From Trichuris trichiura (taxonomy: Eukaryota; Nematoda; Enoplea; Trichinellida; Trichuridae): a DNA stretch of 64,000 bases. Location: assembly GCA_037903355.1 (NCBI GenBank), contig JBAJFE010000016.1:372001-436000 (forward strand), given 5' to 3'. How positions within the stretch are numbered: position 1 is the stretch's first letter; each line of letters begins with the position of its first letter. This document shows, piece after piece, positions 53,322 to 64,000 of this stretch. Both the position numbers and the translations under genes were made by a program. The notes below the pieces were generated by a model. The model saw only the letters and a list, made by a program, of their open reading frames with translations, was not told where the DNA came from and ran no database searches.

Positions 53322-54863
53322 AGCATTGGAGTCAGCAGCTACGCAAAGGCAAAGTTGGTAGCCCGTTTTTAACCAAAGGCAGACAATCCCACTCGATTGT
53401 TGAATCGGCTGGCGAGATGCTTAGAAAAGCAACGACCAATCTGCTTAAATGAACAGCTCAAACAAAAGCCGCTTGGAAAAGGAACATAAAAGTGTCCGTA
53501 ATTTAGGACACATAAAAATTTATAGACTAAATAGCTCGCATGTCACGTAGAAAATCATTAGCGACAAATCAGCCGCAAAAGGCCATAGGGCAAGCGGGAA
53601 CATGACAAAAAACAAAGCCCAAAAACGCTGGACAATACGGCGAAACAAATAGCCGATGACCGGAAAGACTGCGCGACGGAAATGCAGCAAACAACGCAAA
53701 GCTCTACGAAAATCTGGTTGCCAATCTACCAACCTACTAATACTTAATGGTAAGCGAAGCAGGAGACATTAAGCAAGTCAACAAATCCAAGAAGACGCCT
53801 AAGCGAGCAGCTGTTTCAACGGAAGCAATCAATTTTTTAAAAAGTAGCAAACAAAGAAATCTATAAATAACAACTATAAGATAAAGAGTAACAAATTAAG
53901 CGTCTGACTTATGAATACTGTAGGACGTATGTTCGAACCTGCTTACATTTTTTTGTTGTATCATGAAACTGATTAATTCTGAACAACCAGTTGAGCACCA
54001 AAGTAATGCTTTATTACTAATTAGTTTAACTAATTACTTTTGAAATAAAACCAAGCCCCAGAACGCAGCTGGAAGGCAATTTTGCCGAGTGAGATTGCGT
54101 AAGTACAACGTGAGGAGTCGTGGCCATTTAAAGTTAAGTCACCATAGCAAAAAAATGTAGTCTAAGCCCTCCGCAATAATGTCCGGCCAGTGTGGATTAC
54201 TGTAACGTGATTATGAATATAATGATCTAAGCAGCTTTTTGAAATTTCGTAATGTCCACGAGCCAAAATGCTGCAGGATAAGAATTTTAACGATCTGCTT
54301 TATTTGCCTTTGTATATTTTGTTTAGTTTAATGCAATTGTCTAGAAAAGTGAAAACAATGAAAACAAAATCAGCTGCTGCGATTTCACTCCTCAGCCGTC
54401 AAAGTGAGCGTACGTTATGGAATATTTATTTTTCGAGCACCCCAATTCATGCAGATTTTATTTTATGGTTTAATTTTTGGAAGGAACCTGATTTTCATTA
54501 AGCTTTAATTTTTAATTTGAATGCCAATCTTTCTCGTTTGCATACTGTAGTTGTTAAAAGATGTTTTTCCAGCTAACGTTAATTTTATTCCTTCACATTT
54601 TTTTACAGGCACCGCCAAAAGTTGTCTCTTACAAGCCTATTATACACTAAGTTTCTGGGATCGGCAAGAACCGAAGTTCAACTGCTTTTCAGTCGCGTGC
54701 GTTGTCTTGTTGCGTCAAAACGTGTTTTCTGCGAACCCGCGTAATACATCCGACCTTCTTCAGACACCCTATTTTTGAAAAGACATAATTTTGTTCCTCG
54801 TCAACGTAGGCTTCCAAAATGGAACTTCTTCAACCAGCTCGAAAGACGCTTTCGGTATTTCGA
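53322..54863. other. Upstream region of OSBP
   Basis: No coding exon recognised between the OSBP start and the Penelope-like element. Confidence 0.5.
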
Positions 54864-54888
54864 TAGCAAAAGTTATCGAGTTCATAGT

Positions 54889-55035
54889 TCCTCAGAAACA
54901 TTAGGGCACTCGCTGCCACGAATCATATCAACAACTTAAGACCGCTGATGACGGGTCTCGAATGACCTGAAAGCTCCGGAGTTCTTCTATATATACATAA
55001 CAAACGGGAATTATCCGTAATAAACTTCTTCGTTA
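54889..55035 (+). repeat. 5' terminal repeat (pLTR) of Penelope element
   Basis: Matches 58442-58586 almost base for base, from TCCTCAGAAACATTAGGGC to CCGTAATAAACTTCTTC. It contains a hammerhead core at 54942-54979 and the CGGGAATTATCCGTAATAAA module shared with the foldback elements. Confidence 0.92.
54942..54979 (+). ncRNA. Hammerhead ribozyme core, 5' pLTR
   Basis: CCG-CTGATGA, helix II CGGGT/ACCTG (one G-U wobble), GAAA, GCTC then CGG. Helix III is minimal (A-U pair with GC loop) and cleavage is expected after GCTC. Helix I begins CCG/CGG and may continue past a bulge as AAGA/TCTT. Confidence 0.72.
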
Positions 55036-56546
55036 TGAAAACATTTGTTCCCGTACCAAGAAACCCCGTTTTCAAAACCATACAGGATGTAAACGGAACA
55101 GCCCTTCTGTCAGCTGCAAGACATTCGGAACATATACGTATCAAAGCGGGTCTTACGCAAGGTCAACTAATCTTCCTACTGAAATGCAGAAATCAAGACA
55201 TCCTACCAAAGTGCTTCCGGTTAAAATGGGGACAGTCAATGGATAGTCAATCTAAAAGAATCCTATTTTCGGCTGGAATGTCTCTACTACGAAATGTTAT
55301 ACGCAGACACAGATACACACTATCGAGACTGCGAGAAGATTATAGTAGCACATTAGCGTTCTTCAGAAGCAGACTACACAGAACACTTTAAGAGAACCTG
55401 GTGAAACATGTGGACCTTGCCACACGAACAGTTTGCTCATCACAAAAACAGGTACTGAAAGCGAAATTTGATAGCATTCGAGACAATATTCCGACAACAT
55501 CTTCAAACCCTTACAGAAATATACCACAAAGAACTCTTAGGTCAGAGCTAGGTTCAGCGATAATAAATCTCAGCTCATTCCCTTTAAGTGAAAATGAGAA
55601 GCATATATTAGAAAAAGGACTTAACTTCGTCCCAACACCAAAACAACCACCAATTCTCGACATCATTGCCTCAGTTGAAGACAGCCTATCCTCGACGGAC
55701 ACACAAAAAGCCACACAAATCAAGAGTAATTTATCTACATTGATCCTAGGCCACCACTTCACTGCCACTTCGAACCTAAGCCGATATGAGATAAACAGTT
55801 TATATAAACTTAGAAAACAACCCAACAGAATCATAACCAAAGCAGACAAAGGGAATAGAATCGTCTTACTTGACAGATGCACCTACATCGAAAAGATGAC
55901 AACTATCTTGAACACTAGCAATTATACGCCCCTACCAACCGACCCTACAGAGGTTTCCCGGAAAAATCTCCGATCTATTCTCATCACATATGCTACAGAA
56001 ACCAAAGAACCTGCTATCACCAAAATGACAACATATCTTAAGTTTTCATCGAACTTCAGGCCCCCCGAACTCTATGGTCTCCCAAAAGTACACAAACCAG
56101 ATATCCCGCTGAGACTGATAGTCTCCACAATTAACAGCATCACCACTGAACTCAGTAGATACTTCAGTAAGATCATCAAATCTCTAACAGGCAAGGAACC
56201 ATCCTTTGTCAAAAATAGCAAAACGCTCGTCAACGAAATAAGAAACTATTGTTTGGAACCCGACGAGATTTTAGTCAGCTATGATGTAAAAGACTTATTT
56301 CCCAGCATCCCAATATCAGACACCCTAGAGAACTTACACAATCTCCTCCACACGGACACAAATCTACCCAGCAGAACTAAATTAAATCCCTTTCACATTG
56401 TCAAGCTGGTCTCGTTTTGCATGCAAGAAGGCAATTACTTCACTTTTGATAACAAGTTCTATAAACAATCTAGCGGAGTACCTATGGGAAGCCCCCTATC
56501 CCCTGTATTAGCGGAAATGTTTATGGAAAACTTTGAAAGACAAATG

Positions 56547-57127
56547 TTCAGAACTATAGACAGCCCCTCCATCCAAGTGCCCTTTGCTATGAAAGTAACC
56601 TACACCTAAGAAAACTAAAAGAGGCTCTCTATATTAGAAACAACGTGACTTTCAATCGAGACCAAGGGGCAGACATTAGTGATTTATGGACAAATATCAT
56701 TACACTCCACAATTGTTGTTCCCTTAATAGTTGACATACAAGCTAAAATCAATGGTAACTGAAACACTGAGGAAAATCGAATCACATTTTTGGAACAAAG
56801 GGATAAAAATTGAAAACGAAACTACAAGGTCGGCCCATGCATCAACAAATTTCTACAAGAATACTGGCAGCTGACAGACACAGATGAAGAACTTTAAAAC
56901 TCTCGTTTTAAACGTTTATAAGTGACGGAAGACAAATGTCGTCTCAGTAACCACCACAAACTTCATTGGACCGCTGAAGACGGGTCGCGGCAGACCCGAA
57001 AGCTTCGGAAGGAAGAAAAATCTTTTTATTTTACTTCTCAACGGGAGAGAATCCGTAATAAAGATATTTTCAATATGAAAACACATGCTCCCGTACAAAA
57101 GCATCATGTTTTCAGAACTATAGACAG
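56547..57127 (+). mobile_element. Nested 5'-truncated Penelope fragment with 17-bp target duplication
   Basis: A 547-bp insert (56564-57110) inside the RT frame, flanked by TTCAGAACTATAGACAG at 56547-56563 and 57111-57127. It begins with the C-terminal end of a related element (CYESNLHLRKLKEAL matches CYEKNLRLRRIKEAL of the host element), runs through a 3' UTR-like part with stops, and ends with a terminal region holding a hammerhead core and CCCGTACAAAAGCATCATG. The 5' truncation fits target-primed reverse transcription. Confidence 0.88.
56971..57008 (+). ncRNA. Hammerhead ribozyme core in nested element
   Basis: CCG-CTGAAGA, six-base-pair helix II CGGGTC/GACCCG, GAAA, GCTT then CGG. Position 7 (A for U) is free to vary in hammerheads. 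The compensated change in the helix II loop supports a conserved fold. Confidence 0.7.
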
Positions 57128-58441
57128 ACAAATAGCTCCACGCCTTTTTAAAAGATACGTAGACGACATCTTTGTCATTATAAAAGCTGGAAAAGAAGAA
57201 CAATTTTTACAGTTGCTCAACAACGTCCGTCCTAACCAAATAGTCTTCACAATGGAAAAAGAAGATAGCAAAACCTTACCCTTTCTAGACGCCTTAATTA
57301 TTCGCTCAAGCGAAGGCCTTAAAACCAGAGTGTATAGAAAACCCACGCATACAGATCAGTACTTCAACTTTTCATCACATCACCCACGATCAGTAATGCG
57401 TGGTATTCTCTCTGGAATGATAGACAGAGCATTCAATTTATTCAGTCCTGAATATCTCCAACCAGAAATTAACTACATTAGAAAAATCTTCTACAAAAAC
57501 GGTTATCCTAAATCCTTTATCAACCAAGTGTTCAACCACAAGCTTCGCACATGCGAGTCTCCAGAGCAAAACACTCCGCACGACACTTGTCTGGTTATTC
57601 CTTATATGGCAAGTTTAGGCGAAAAGATTGTCCAATTAGGAAAAAGATTAGGCTTCAGAGTCTTTTTCAAGAGTTCGCCCAACCTCAGGGCAGTTCTTCG
57701 CACAGACAAAACTAAAATCCCCACAAACAAAAAGACAGGATTAATATACGCGGTTGAATGTTCTTGCTCAGGGATTTACATTGGTGAAACGGGAAACACT
57801 CTGGAGCATAGATTTAACGAACACATAAAAAAACTCACAAGTTACAATAACGCGAAAGCCATACTTAACAAAGGCACCAATCTAACCACACAGCGAGGAA
57901 GACCAATCGTGGACCCAAAAATTACAATGGAAAAAGCCAAACAAGCCTCTGCTGTAGTGGAACATGCGACGCAACGCACTCAACCACTCCACCCAAAAGT
58001 TTTATGTTACGAAAAAAATTTACGGTTAAGAAGAATTAAAGAAGCATTATAACACAATACGACTTACAACCGCGATCAAGGAGTGGACATAAGTGGGATT
58101 TGGACAAATATTATGGCGCGGTATAATTGTTGGTCTCTCACCAGATGAAATACAACAGCCCGGATAGAAAAAAGAAAAAAGAAAAAACAACTAATTAGAA
58201 CAAATAGAAATGGATAGGACTGCAATATATATGGAACGAAAAAGGAAAAGAAAAAAGAAGAAAGAAAGAAAGAAAAATGGATGCAAAATGAAAAAACAGT
58301 GAACCAACAAGAAAAAAATGTTCGAAACTACCCAGCAAAGACACAATCCACAAGATATACGGAACAAGAAATAGAAGTACGCTGACAGACTCAGATACCA
58401 GAACCTACGAACAAAAAACTTTAAAAATGCCCGCTTTAGAA

Positions 58442-58586
58442 TCCTCAGAAACATTAGGGCACTCGCTGCCACGAATCATATCAACAACTTAAGACCGCTG
58501 ATGACGGGTCTCGAATGACCTGAAAGTTCCGGAGTTCTTCTATATATACATAACAAACAGGAATTATCCGTAATAAACTTCTTCAT
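58442..58586 (+). repeat. 3' terminal repeat (pLTR) of Penelope element
   Basis: Second copy of 54889-55035. It ends directly at the 3' target duplication (58587). Confidence 0.9.
58495..58532 (+). ncRNA. Hammerhead ribozyme core, 3' pLTR
   Basis: Same core as at 54942 with one change (GAAA-GTTC for GAAA-GCTC), which falls in the minimal helix III loop. Confidence 0.7.
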
Positions 58587-58848
58587 TAGCAAAAGTTAAC
58601 TTAATTTAATTGATATGCGGGCACACAAAAGTTGTTTTTAATATGCAAATCTTTTTTTTAAAAACCTTTACAAATTTAAAATAATTACGCTGATTTAAAG
58701 CGCGCTTTTAGGCAGCCATTCGGCAAGGAACGAGAACATTCGCATTGCAATGCTGCGCGTTGTATAGTACCTACGGGTGGTTAACTTTGATTGACCGTAC
58801 GGTGGGTTGTGTTTTTGGTGCGGAGCAACGCTGGTGGAAGCAGACGCG

Positions 58849-60842
58849 ATGAGTTATATCAACTTTCCTTTGCAAAAAGAGGTTGAAAACCACAGGCCGA
58901 CTGTTTTGAGTTTGCAACAAATTTGCGCTAAAGCGTTTGTACAGTACATGTCCACAGTACACGATGTCAGGAGTACGGAAGAGCTCCTGGCCCAGTTGGA
59001 CTTGTATCTTACTGCTGGAATCGGTGAGCAAGTGATGCGTGAACTCCAGCAGTCGCCGGAGGTGTTAAGCGTCGAGATGGAGCGTTACGACCTCTTAATG
59101 AACCATCGCAGATTGCCTTTGGTGACAATGAATCTCAGTGGTACGCAACTCTGTGATACTTGCTTAGCTGGTTTGCTAATGGAGCACGCTTCCACTTTGA
59201 CATGTTTGAATATTGCTAATTGCGCAAGGTTGTCTGGAAAGGTGCATTCCCTTATTACGCGCAACATTAAGCTGGAGAACATGAAATTTCTGGATTTAAG
59301 TGGTCTTGCCCGCATATTTTCCCACATCTTGTTCAAAACTAAGCACGACAACGTAAGGATTCCGGTAGTTTCGCTTTCCGACGCTCTCGTTTCCTTAATG
59401 CCTTCTCAAAGTCGACAACTTGCCGATATGCAGAAAAGAGAAGGAGCAATAACAAATCTAGAGGATATGACCTGGTCTGGAATAGATTCCGATGAAAGCG
59501 GCTCTTCCGCTTCGCCAGGCTCCAGTGCGTCCAACTTTAAAATGCTAACAGCGGCAATGACAAATTTGCAAGCTATGATATTTCGGGCGGATATCGGTGG
59601 AAATGAGGTAATATTGGCGGGTTGGATTTTTGATGCAATGTCAATACTTATAGCCCGCCGTGGAAAGTGTAGGCAAGCTGTTTACCGAGCTGCTTGGACC
59701 TACCAGCAATCTCAGGTACCTTGACCTTTCCGGATGGCGACATTTGGGCTATATGCACTACATCGAACCGCTGCACAATTTGACCACATTGGTGTTGAAC
59801 GATGTTCAACATCTCGACCTCGCAATAGACGCAATTTGCTCTGTGAAAAGTTTGATGTAAGCCAATGCGTTTAGACGTTTTGACGTTGCATTTTTTGACG
59901 CGACTAATGGCAGGCATTTGGACTTGTCTCAGCACAACCGAATCAGCGGCGAGTTCAGTCGGCCGGTGATCACTCTTGATCGCCTTGTGTGTAGTTTGCC
60001 ATTGCTAACGGCTCTGGATATTTCCGGGACAAATTTAGCGTCCTCACCCTCCAATGACGATTGGCTAGAGGTAGGCGTTTTTTTGCATATTTTATTATCC
60101 AACGCAATACTTAGTTTAACAACGTTTTTGAACATTCAAGATCAATGCAAGAACCAATTCAAGCGTGCATGTTTTGCTCCAACATAAGCGACCTGTTTTT
60201 GGTTACAGAACCCAGTTGAACCTGAACATCACTCTCAAATGCGTCCAACTGTCAATACAAGTTTAAGGCGGGAGGAATCAGCAAACCCGCGACTTTATGC
60301 TGCTTGTTAACAGAGCTAGCTAAGAAGTTCTCGGAAACTCGCGGAGTTGCTAATACTTTTCATCTCGAGCTCGGGTTGGCAGTTAGGCGCATTTCTAAGT
60401 GATGCTCATGTTCAGTTGGAGTCTGTAACCAAAGTGCAGGTCGCTAACGTATGAAAAAAAATATGCGCGGTTGAGTTCGTCATTGCGTACATTTTGAAAT
60501 CATAAAAAAACTGATTTAAGCGCTGTTTGAAATTGAAATGTGAAACATGAGTAGCTCGTAGATAAACTCGTAATCGGCTGCCGCTGTCAACTGCTATCGT
60601 CCGTTACGTCAGCGGCTGTCAATGTTTTAATCAATAATTAGATGCGCAGGCAGTTATCAATAAAAACGGTATAGCAAAAAACAAGTTTGCTCCTAATGGC
60701 AACGTTAACCCTCGTTGTAAGCATGGCGCTGTCCTTTTGTTTATTGTCGGAAAACAAGACAGCAAGAGAAGAAGAAGAAGGCTGTAATCTTTGCGTATCC
60801 ACGCTTAAGGCAGGGTAAAGTACAGTATCCCCTTTGTTTTTT

Positions 60843-60878
<36 letters not shown>

Positions 60879-63656
60879 TAGAACCTCCACAAGTTGACCA
60901 CCCAAGGGACCGGGAAAAACTGGTCAACATAAGAGGCTGTGGGTATATTATATTATTAACGTGCAGACCAACCAAGTGGTCAAGGTTCTACTGTGTATAT
61001 ATATATATATTAGTAGAACCTCCGAAGTTGACCACCTGGCCGTATATACAGTAGAGCCTCTGAAGTTGACCACCTCTCTATGTCGATATATATATATATG
61101 CACGGCAGTAAAATGTGGGGTTACATTGCAGGTAACGTAAAAACTGTATAAGCATACGGCGGAAGGAGTCTGTTTTTTATTTACGTACAAAAATGATGAG
61201 AAACTAAACTTTCGGTATGTACGCTCTTTCGACTGCAGCGGAGACGCTTGAACTTCGCTTATCCCCTTTGGTTGTAACGCAAAGCTTCATCCGATGAAAG
61301 GAAGCCCAGTTTTTACTAATCTTGCTAATTCCTCGTTTTCATTTAAAGAAGTAACGGCAGAAGTGCGATTATGCAAACTATTCTTGCCAAGTAATTGGGA
61401 TTTGTTGGTTTTTTTTATTTTTCGCGTTTTTCAGTAACATTTCTAAACATCCAAAGCAAGAGAACCTAATTATCACAATGCTTACTTTCCTGGTCAACTT
61501 ACGTAAACATGGCTACAGTATTTTTTGAATTTTTAAAAGATAAGTAGGTACTAGTTCTTATTGAGACCTTCGTTTGATCGTTTCCCGGTTTCTCGCGTGC
61601 CTGAATGAGCATTTTTGTAGGCAGACGTACCGCCAGCGCCGTTTAAGTGAGTTGAGCAAATTTTAATGTCACCCTTTTCTATCCTACGTTGTTGGCAGCT
61701 ATGTGGACAGCGACATCTGCGGTTTGAGGCACCTGCGGACACCGCTTCGATTTTTGGGCATCTTTGGTTGCGGTGTTGCCCACTACAGAAGACTGCCGGC
61801 TGAAATTGTAAACTTTGATTTTCTTTTTTCAGCTTTCCTTTGTATGCAACGGTTGTAATAGGTTGCCGGCGAATTCAGCGAGGATCAAGTGTTCATCGCA
61901 ATTGAGCACTACTTGAGACGTCCATTGATGCTGCTGAAGGTGCTAAACGAAGCCTATCAGCTGTACAGATTCGAGTCGTCGTCGCAGCATCGCAAAGCGC
62001 TTGAATTTATGATATTGGTCATGAAAGAGCACCCTACCAATGTGAGCATTCAAATCGCGGGAAGCGCATGCCTGTTTTACATTCTGCGCTACGTCAATTT
62101 GGATTTGATCAACCGGCAACGGGTCATTGACGTCTTGTTGACCAGTAGGCATTGGACCACAGTTCGTCCAAGTTCCGTAAATTTAAATTTAGGCATGGAG
62201 ATCCATTGCAACGAACAGACGATGGTTCGCAACTGCTGCCTCTCGTTGTGCCAGTTCGAAATTCCCAACGATCTTCTGCTGAACTATATACGCACCATAA
62301 GCATTCTGCTTGTTGTGCTCGAGCAGTTCGAAGACGTCATGACGCAGCGCATTGTTGTTCATCTTTTAAATACGATGGCGTGTCACGTGACCGGGGCTCA
62401 GAAACTGACCGTTGGAGGTCTGAACGCCGTCGAGGTTGCTCGCTACCGCGCGTATGGTCAAAGTCGTAAAAAAATTTTTCTTATTGCAGAAAGTCCTTTG
62501 GGTCATCTGTAATAAGTATGACAACAACGTTTGCGACGAAGTTATGGAAGTGGCCTGGAGCTTTTTGTGGAACATTACTGGTGAGCAGCTCTTATCATTT
62601 TGCTTACAAGATTGGTTGGACCAAACGCATGCTTTTTGCAGATGAGACACCTGAAAATTGTAATCGCTTTTTGAATGAGTACGGTATGAGCGTGTTCTAC
62701 GACTGCTTTACGGTAAGAGAGTGACGCAGCCATCCAGCTTCACTTTTTTTTATCCTTCTTTCTGTTTTTTTCAGAAGTTTCCCGAGCGCAACGAACTGCT
62801 GCGAAACATGATGGGCCTGGTGGTAGGATGAACGACATTTGGTTTATCAATGAATACACTCATTTTTTCGAACTAACCATTTAGGGTAACATCGCCGAAG
62901 TACCCTCGCTGAGACCGCGCTTAATGGACGTACGATACGTCTCGGCTTTCTTGTAAGCTATGCGATTGTTACGCAGCAGTCGTTTGTATTAACTTTGTCT
63001 TTTTGCCTTAAGCAAATTATTGGACAACCTCAGCGATGGGATCGAAATCAGCTACAACAGCGCTGGTACGTAAAGCCAAAACGCGGCTGCGATGCCATTT
63101 GCATATATGGCAGTCCATATCTCTTTCTAGGCGTTTTGGCGCACTTGATCAGCGACGGTCCCGACGCGTGGAAAATAGAGGATCCAACGCGCGAAGAGGT
63201 TTCTACTCGACTGATTGAAACGGTCAAAACTTGGCAACTAAGGTCGAGACGCTTCATCAACTACAGGCAAGCGCGACACATGGCCGGCCTGCCTGTACAA
63301 TTTCAAAAATAAAATGTTTGCAGGTCCTTTGAACCGATCATACGCCTGCTGCCGCTGTTCGAAAGCCGCGCCTCGCAATACTGGGCTGTTTGGGCGTTGG
63401 CCAATTTGACAACAGTTGACGGTAAGATTGTTTAAACGCGCGCTGTTGCAACAATAGGTGACGCTAACTCTGACTGTTCACTGAAGGCGCCAAGTATTGT
63501 CCGTACGTGGTGGAAGAAGGTGGCGTACAGTTGCTTAGAAATATCCAAAATGACAGTCGTTCGACTGAAGATCTAAAACGCCTGGCGGACGTAGTATTAG
63601 AAAACGTGAGCGCTTCAACGTCGAACGACATGGAGACCGAATCTTCGTCAAGCTGA
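58849..63656 (+). CDS. ZER1: ZER1/ZYG11-family CUL2 E3 substrate receptor
   Basis: Fifteen exons: 58849-59607, 59654-59856, 59914-60070, 61621-61646, 61699-61807, 61862-62144, 62193-62434, 62490-62580, 62642-62712, 62775-62822, 62885-62952, 63013-63065, 63131-63266, 63324-63421, 63487-63656; 837 residues (human ZER1 766), phases closing throughout. These proteins link CUL2-elongin ligases to substrates; human ZER1 and ZYG11B recognise N-terminal glycine degrons. N-terminal leucine-rich repeats (TMNLSGTQLCD, LDLSGW, LDISGTN), then an armadillo-like C terminus: QIAGSACLFYI, RNCCLSLCQFEIP, LWNITDETPENC, NMMGLVGNIAEV, SDGIEISYNSAGVLAHL, INYRSFEPIIRLLP, YWAVWALANL. Closer to ZER1 than ZYG11B by eye (RNCCL, SRR.INYR). 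Exon 4 is only 26 bp. Intron 13 has a GC donor (CAG|GCAAGC). A linker near residues 215-235 is Ser-rich and acidic. AATAAA lies at 63809. Confidence 0.94.
60847..60875. repeat. (TA)n microsatellite
   Basis: About 14 TA units next to the MITE in ZER1 intron 3; shorter TA runs occur at about 60996-61010 and 61085-61099. Confidence 0.9.
60876..60993. mobile_element. pogo/Tigger-like MITE in ZER1 intron 3
   Basis: 118 bp with terminal inverted repeats: the left end CAGTAGAACCTCC...AAGTTGACCACC is mirrored at the right by GGTGGT-type sequence, TGGTCAAGGTTCTACTG. The CAGTAGAACCTC..GTTGACCAC ends and TA target are typical of pogo/Tigger-class MITEs. Two further partial ends lie at 61013-61040 and 61049-61083, in the same orientation, so several insertions into this TA-rich stretch are likely. 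Confidence 0.75.
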
Positions 63657-64000
63657 CCGCGCTTACACAAGACAATGTTCAATTAACGGTATCTCTCTTT
63701 CTCAGTCTCTCTACCGGCGTTGCCGGTCTGCTAGTGCAAGGCTCATTCTGAGTTGTTGTCAAATTGCAAGCATCCCCGAGCGGGCTGTAAAATTGCTCTT
63801 ATGGCTCACAATAAATGTACTTTTATGACTATAACGTCTTTAGAGGTTTCTTTCCGTTGCCTACATTAAGGCAGGTCGGTACTGACAGCCTTTTCAGGGC
63901 TTCGAAGGAAATTGTCTGAAACAACCTTTATCATCTCATTTACATATTAACAAACGCTTCAGGCAGCTGATATGCAAACGAGGTGATAAAGACTATGCCT
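63657..64000. other. 3' flank of ZER1
   Basis: 3' UTR with a polyadenylation signal AATAAA at 63809-63814. No other feature seen before the window ends. Confidence 0.6.

Larger units (their letters stand above)
55035..58052 (+). pseudogene. Penelope RT/GIY-YIG polyprotein, interrupted
   Basis: One reading frame in pieces: 55035-55388 (N-terminal Penelope region with LIFLLKCRNQDILP), an in-frame TAA at 55389, then 55392-56563 and 57128-58052 either side of a nested insertion. Reverse transcriptase motifs: PKVHKPDIPLRLIVS, motif A SYDVKDLFPSIP, motif B SSGVPMGSPLSPVLAE, and catalytic YVDD after the insertion (about 57157). The C terminus has a CxC-like segment VECSCS and a GIY-YIG endonuclease motif GIYIGETGNTLEHRFNEH (about 57770-57822), ending KEAL. 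Penelope elements copy themselves by target-primed reverse transcription. The stop and the nested fragment mean this copy should not make full-length protein. Confidence 0.92.
54864..58598 (+). mobile_element. Penelope-like retroelement with 12-bp target duplication
   Basis: Element 54876-58586, flanked by the direct repeat TAGCAAAAGTTA (54864-54875 and 58587-58598). It has near-identical terminal repeats (54889-55035 and 58442-58586), each with a hammerhead ribozyme core, and a GIY-YIG-type Penelope open frame. The terminal repeats differ at only about three positions by my reading, so insertion is recent. The frame is broken by one in-frame stop (55389-55391) and by a nested Penelope fragment (56564-57127), so this copy is not autonomous. 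Confidence 0.92.

Noticed and set aside
55035..58052. Virus-derived polymerase
   Set aside because: The RT motifs with a C-terminal GIY-YIG endonuclease, hammerhead-bearing terminal repeats and target duplications identify a Penelope-like retroelement, not a virus.
58190..58480. 93-codon minus-strand frame rich in Phe and Leu
   Set aside because: It is the reverse of an A-rich stretch in the Penelope 3' UTR.

Overview
This is eukaryotic nuclear DNA: spliced genes with many short (about 50 bp) GT-AG introns, a nuclear tRNA-Ser, microsatellites and retroelements. Short TTAGGC-like repeats and the gene family content suggest a nematode; the intron-rich conserved genes would suit an early-branching (enoplean) lineage. 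That placement is inference, and I cannot name the species.

Layout. (+) TMEM198-like membrane protein (1170-5038); (+) XPB/ERCC3 helicase of TFIIH (6112-9142); a tandem 4 kb duplication (9987-13719 and 13827-17857), each copy holding one intact (-) four-exon gene for a secreted cystatin-like protein; a (-) cluster GPN1 (30061-27442), extended synaptotagmin (27275-23629), TFB1M (23328-21603), GUF1 (21234-18471); a degenerate 120-bp satellite (about 31140-32540); (-) CLEC16A/GOP-1 (39067-33314); (+) tRNA-Ser(UGA); (+) TMEM245-like (41139-44543); (-) OSBP (53321-44768, with a 5.4 kb intron); (+) a Penelope-like retroelement (54876-58586) with hammerhead ribozymes and a second Penelope fragment inserted inside it; (+) ZER1/ZYG11-family CUL2 receptor (58849-63656) with a pogo-like MITE in an intron. 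Exon joins were set by reading frame, splice signals and similarity to remembered family sequences; nearly all keep frame exactly.

How things fit together. Most genes are housekeeping: transcription and repair (XPB, GPN1), mitochondrial translation (TFB1M and GUF1, adjacent and co-oriented), ER-plasma membrane and ER-Golgi lipid transfer (E-Syt, OSBP), autophagy (CLEC16A), protein turnover (ZER1). The accessory material is one connected story. A GIY-YIG Penelope element has near-identical terminal repeats carrying hammerhead motifs. Five palindromic (foldback) insertions at 14.1, 16.6, 18.2, 20.3 and 20.6 kb mostly share its terminal sequence module. Two lie in only one copy of the duplication, so the other copy is a natural empty site. 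One foldback, in GUF1 intron 1, has a hammerhead core on each strand. The secreted cystatin-like pair, which lacks the usual inhibitory QxVxG motif and has a long charged tail, is the best candidate for an undescribed gene family. Four of about 107 inferred introns appear to start with GC.
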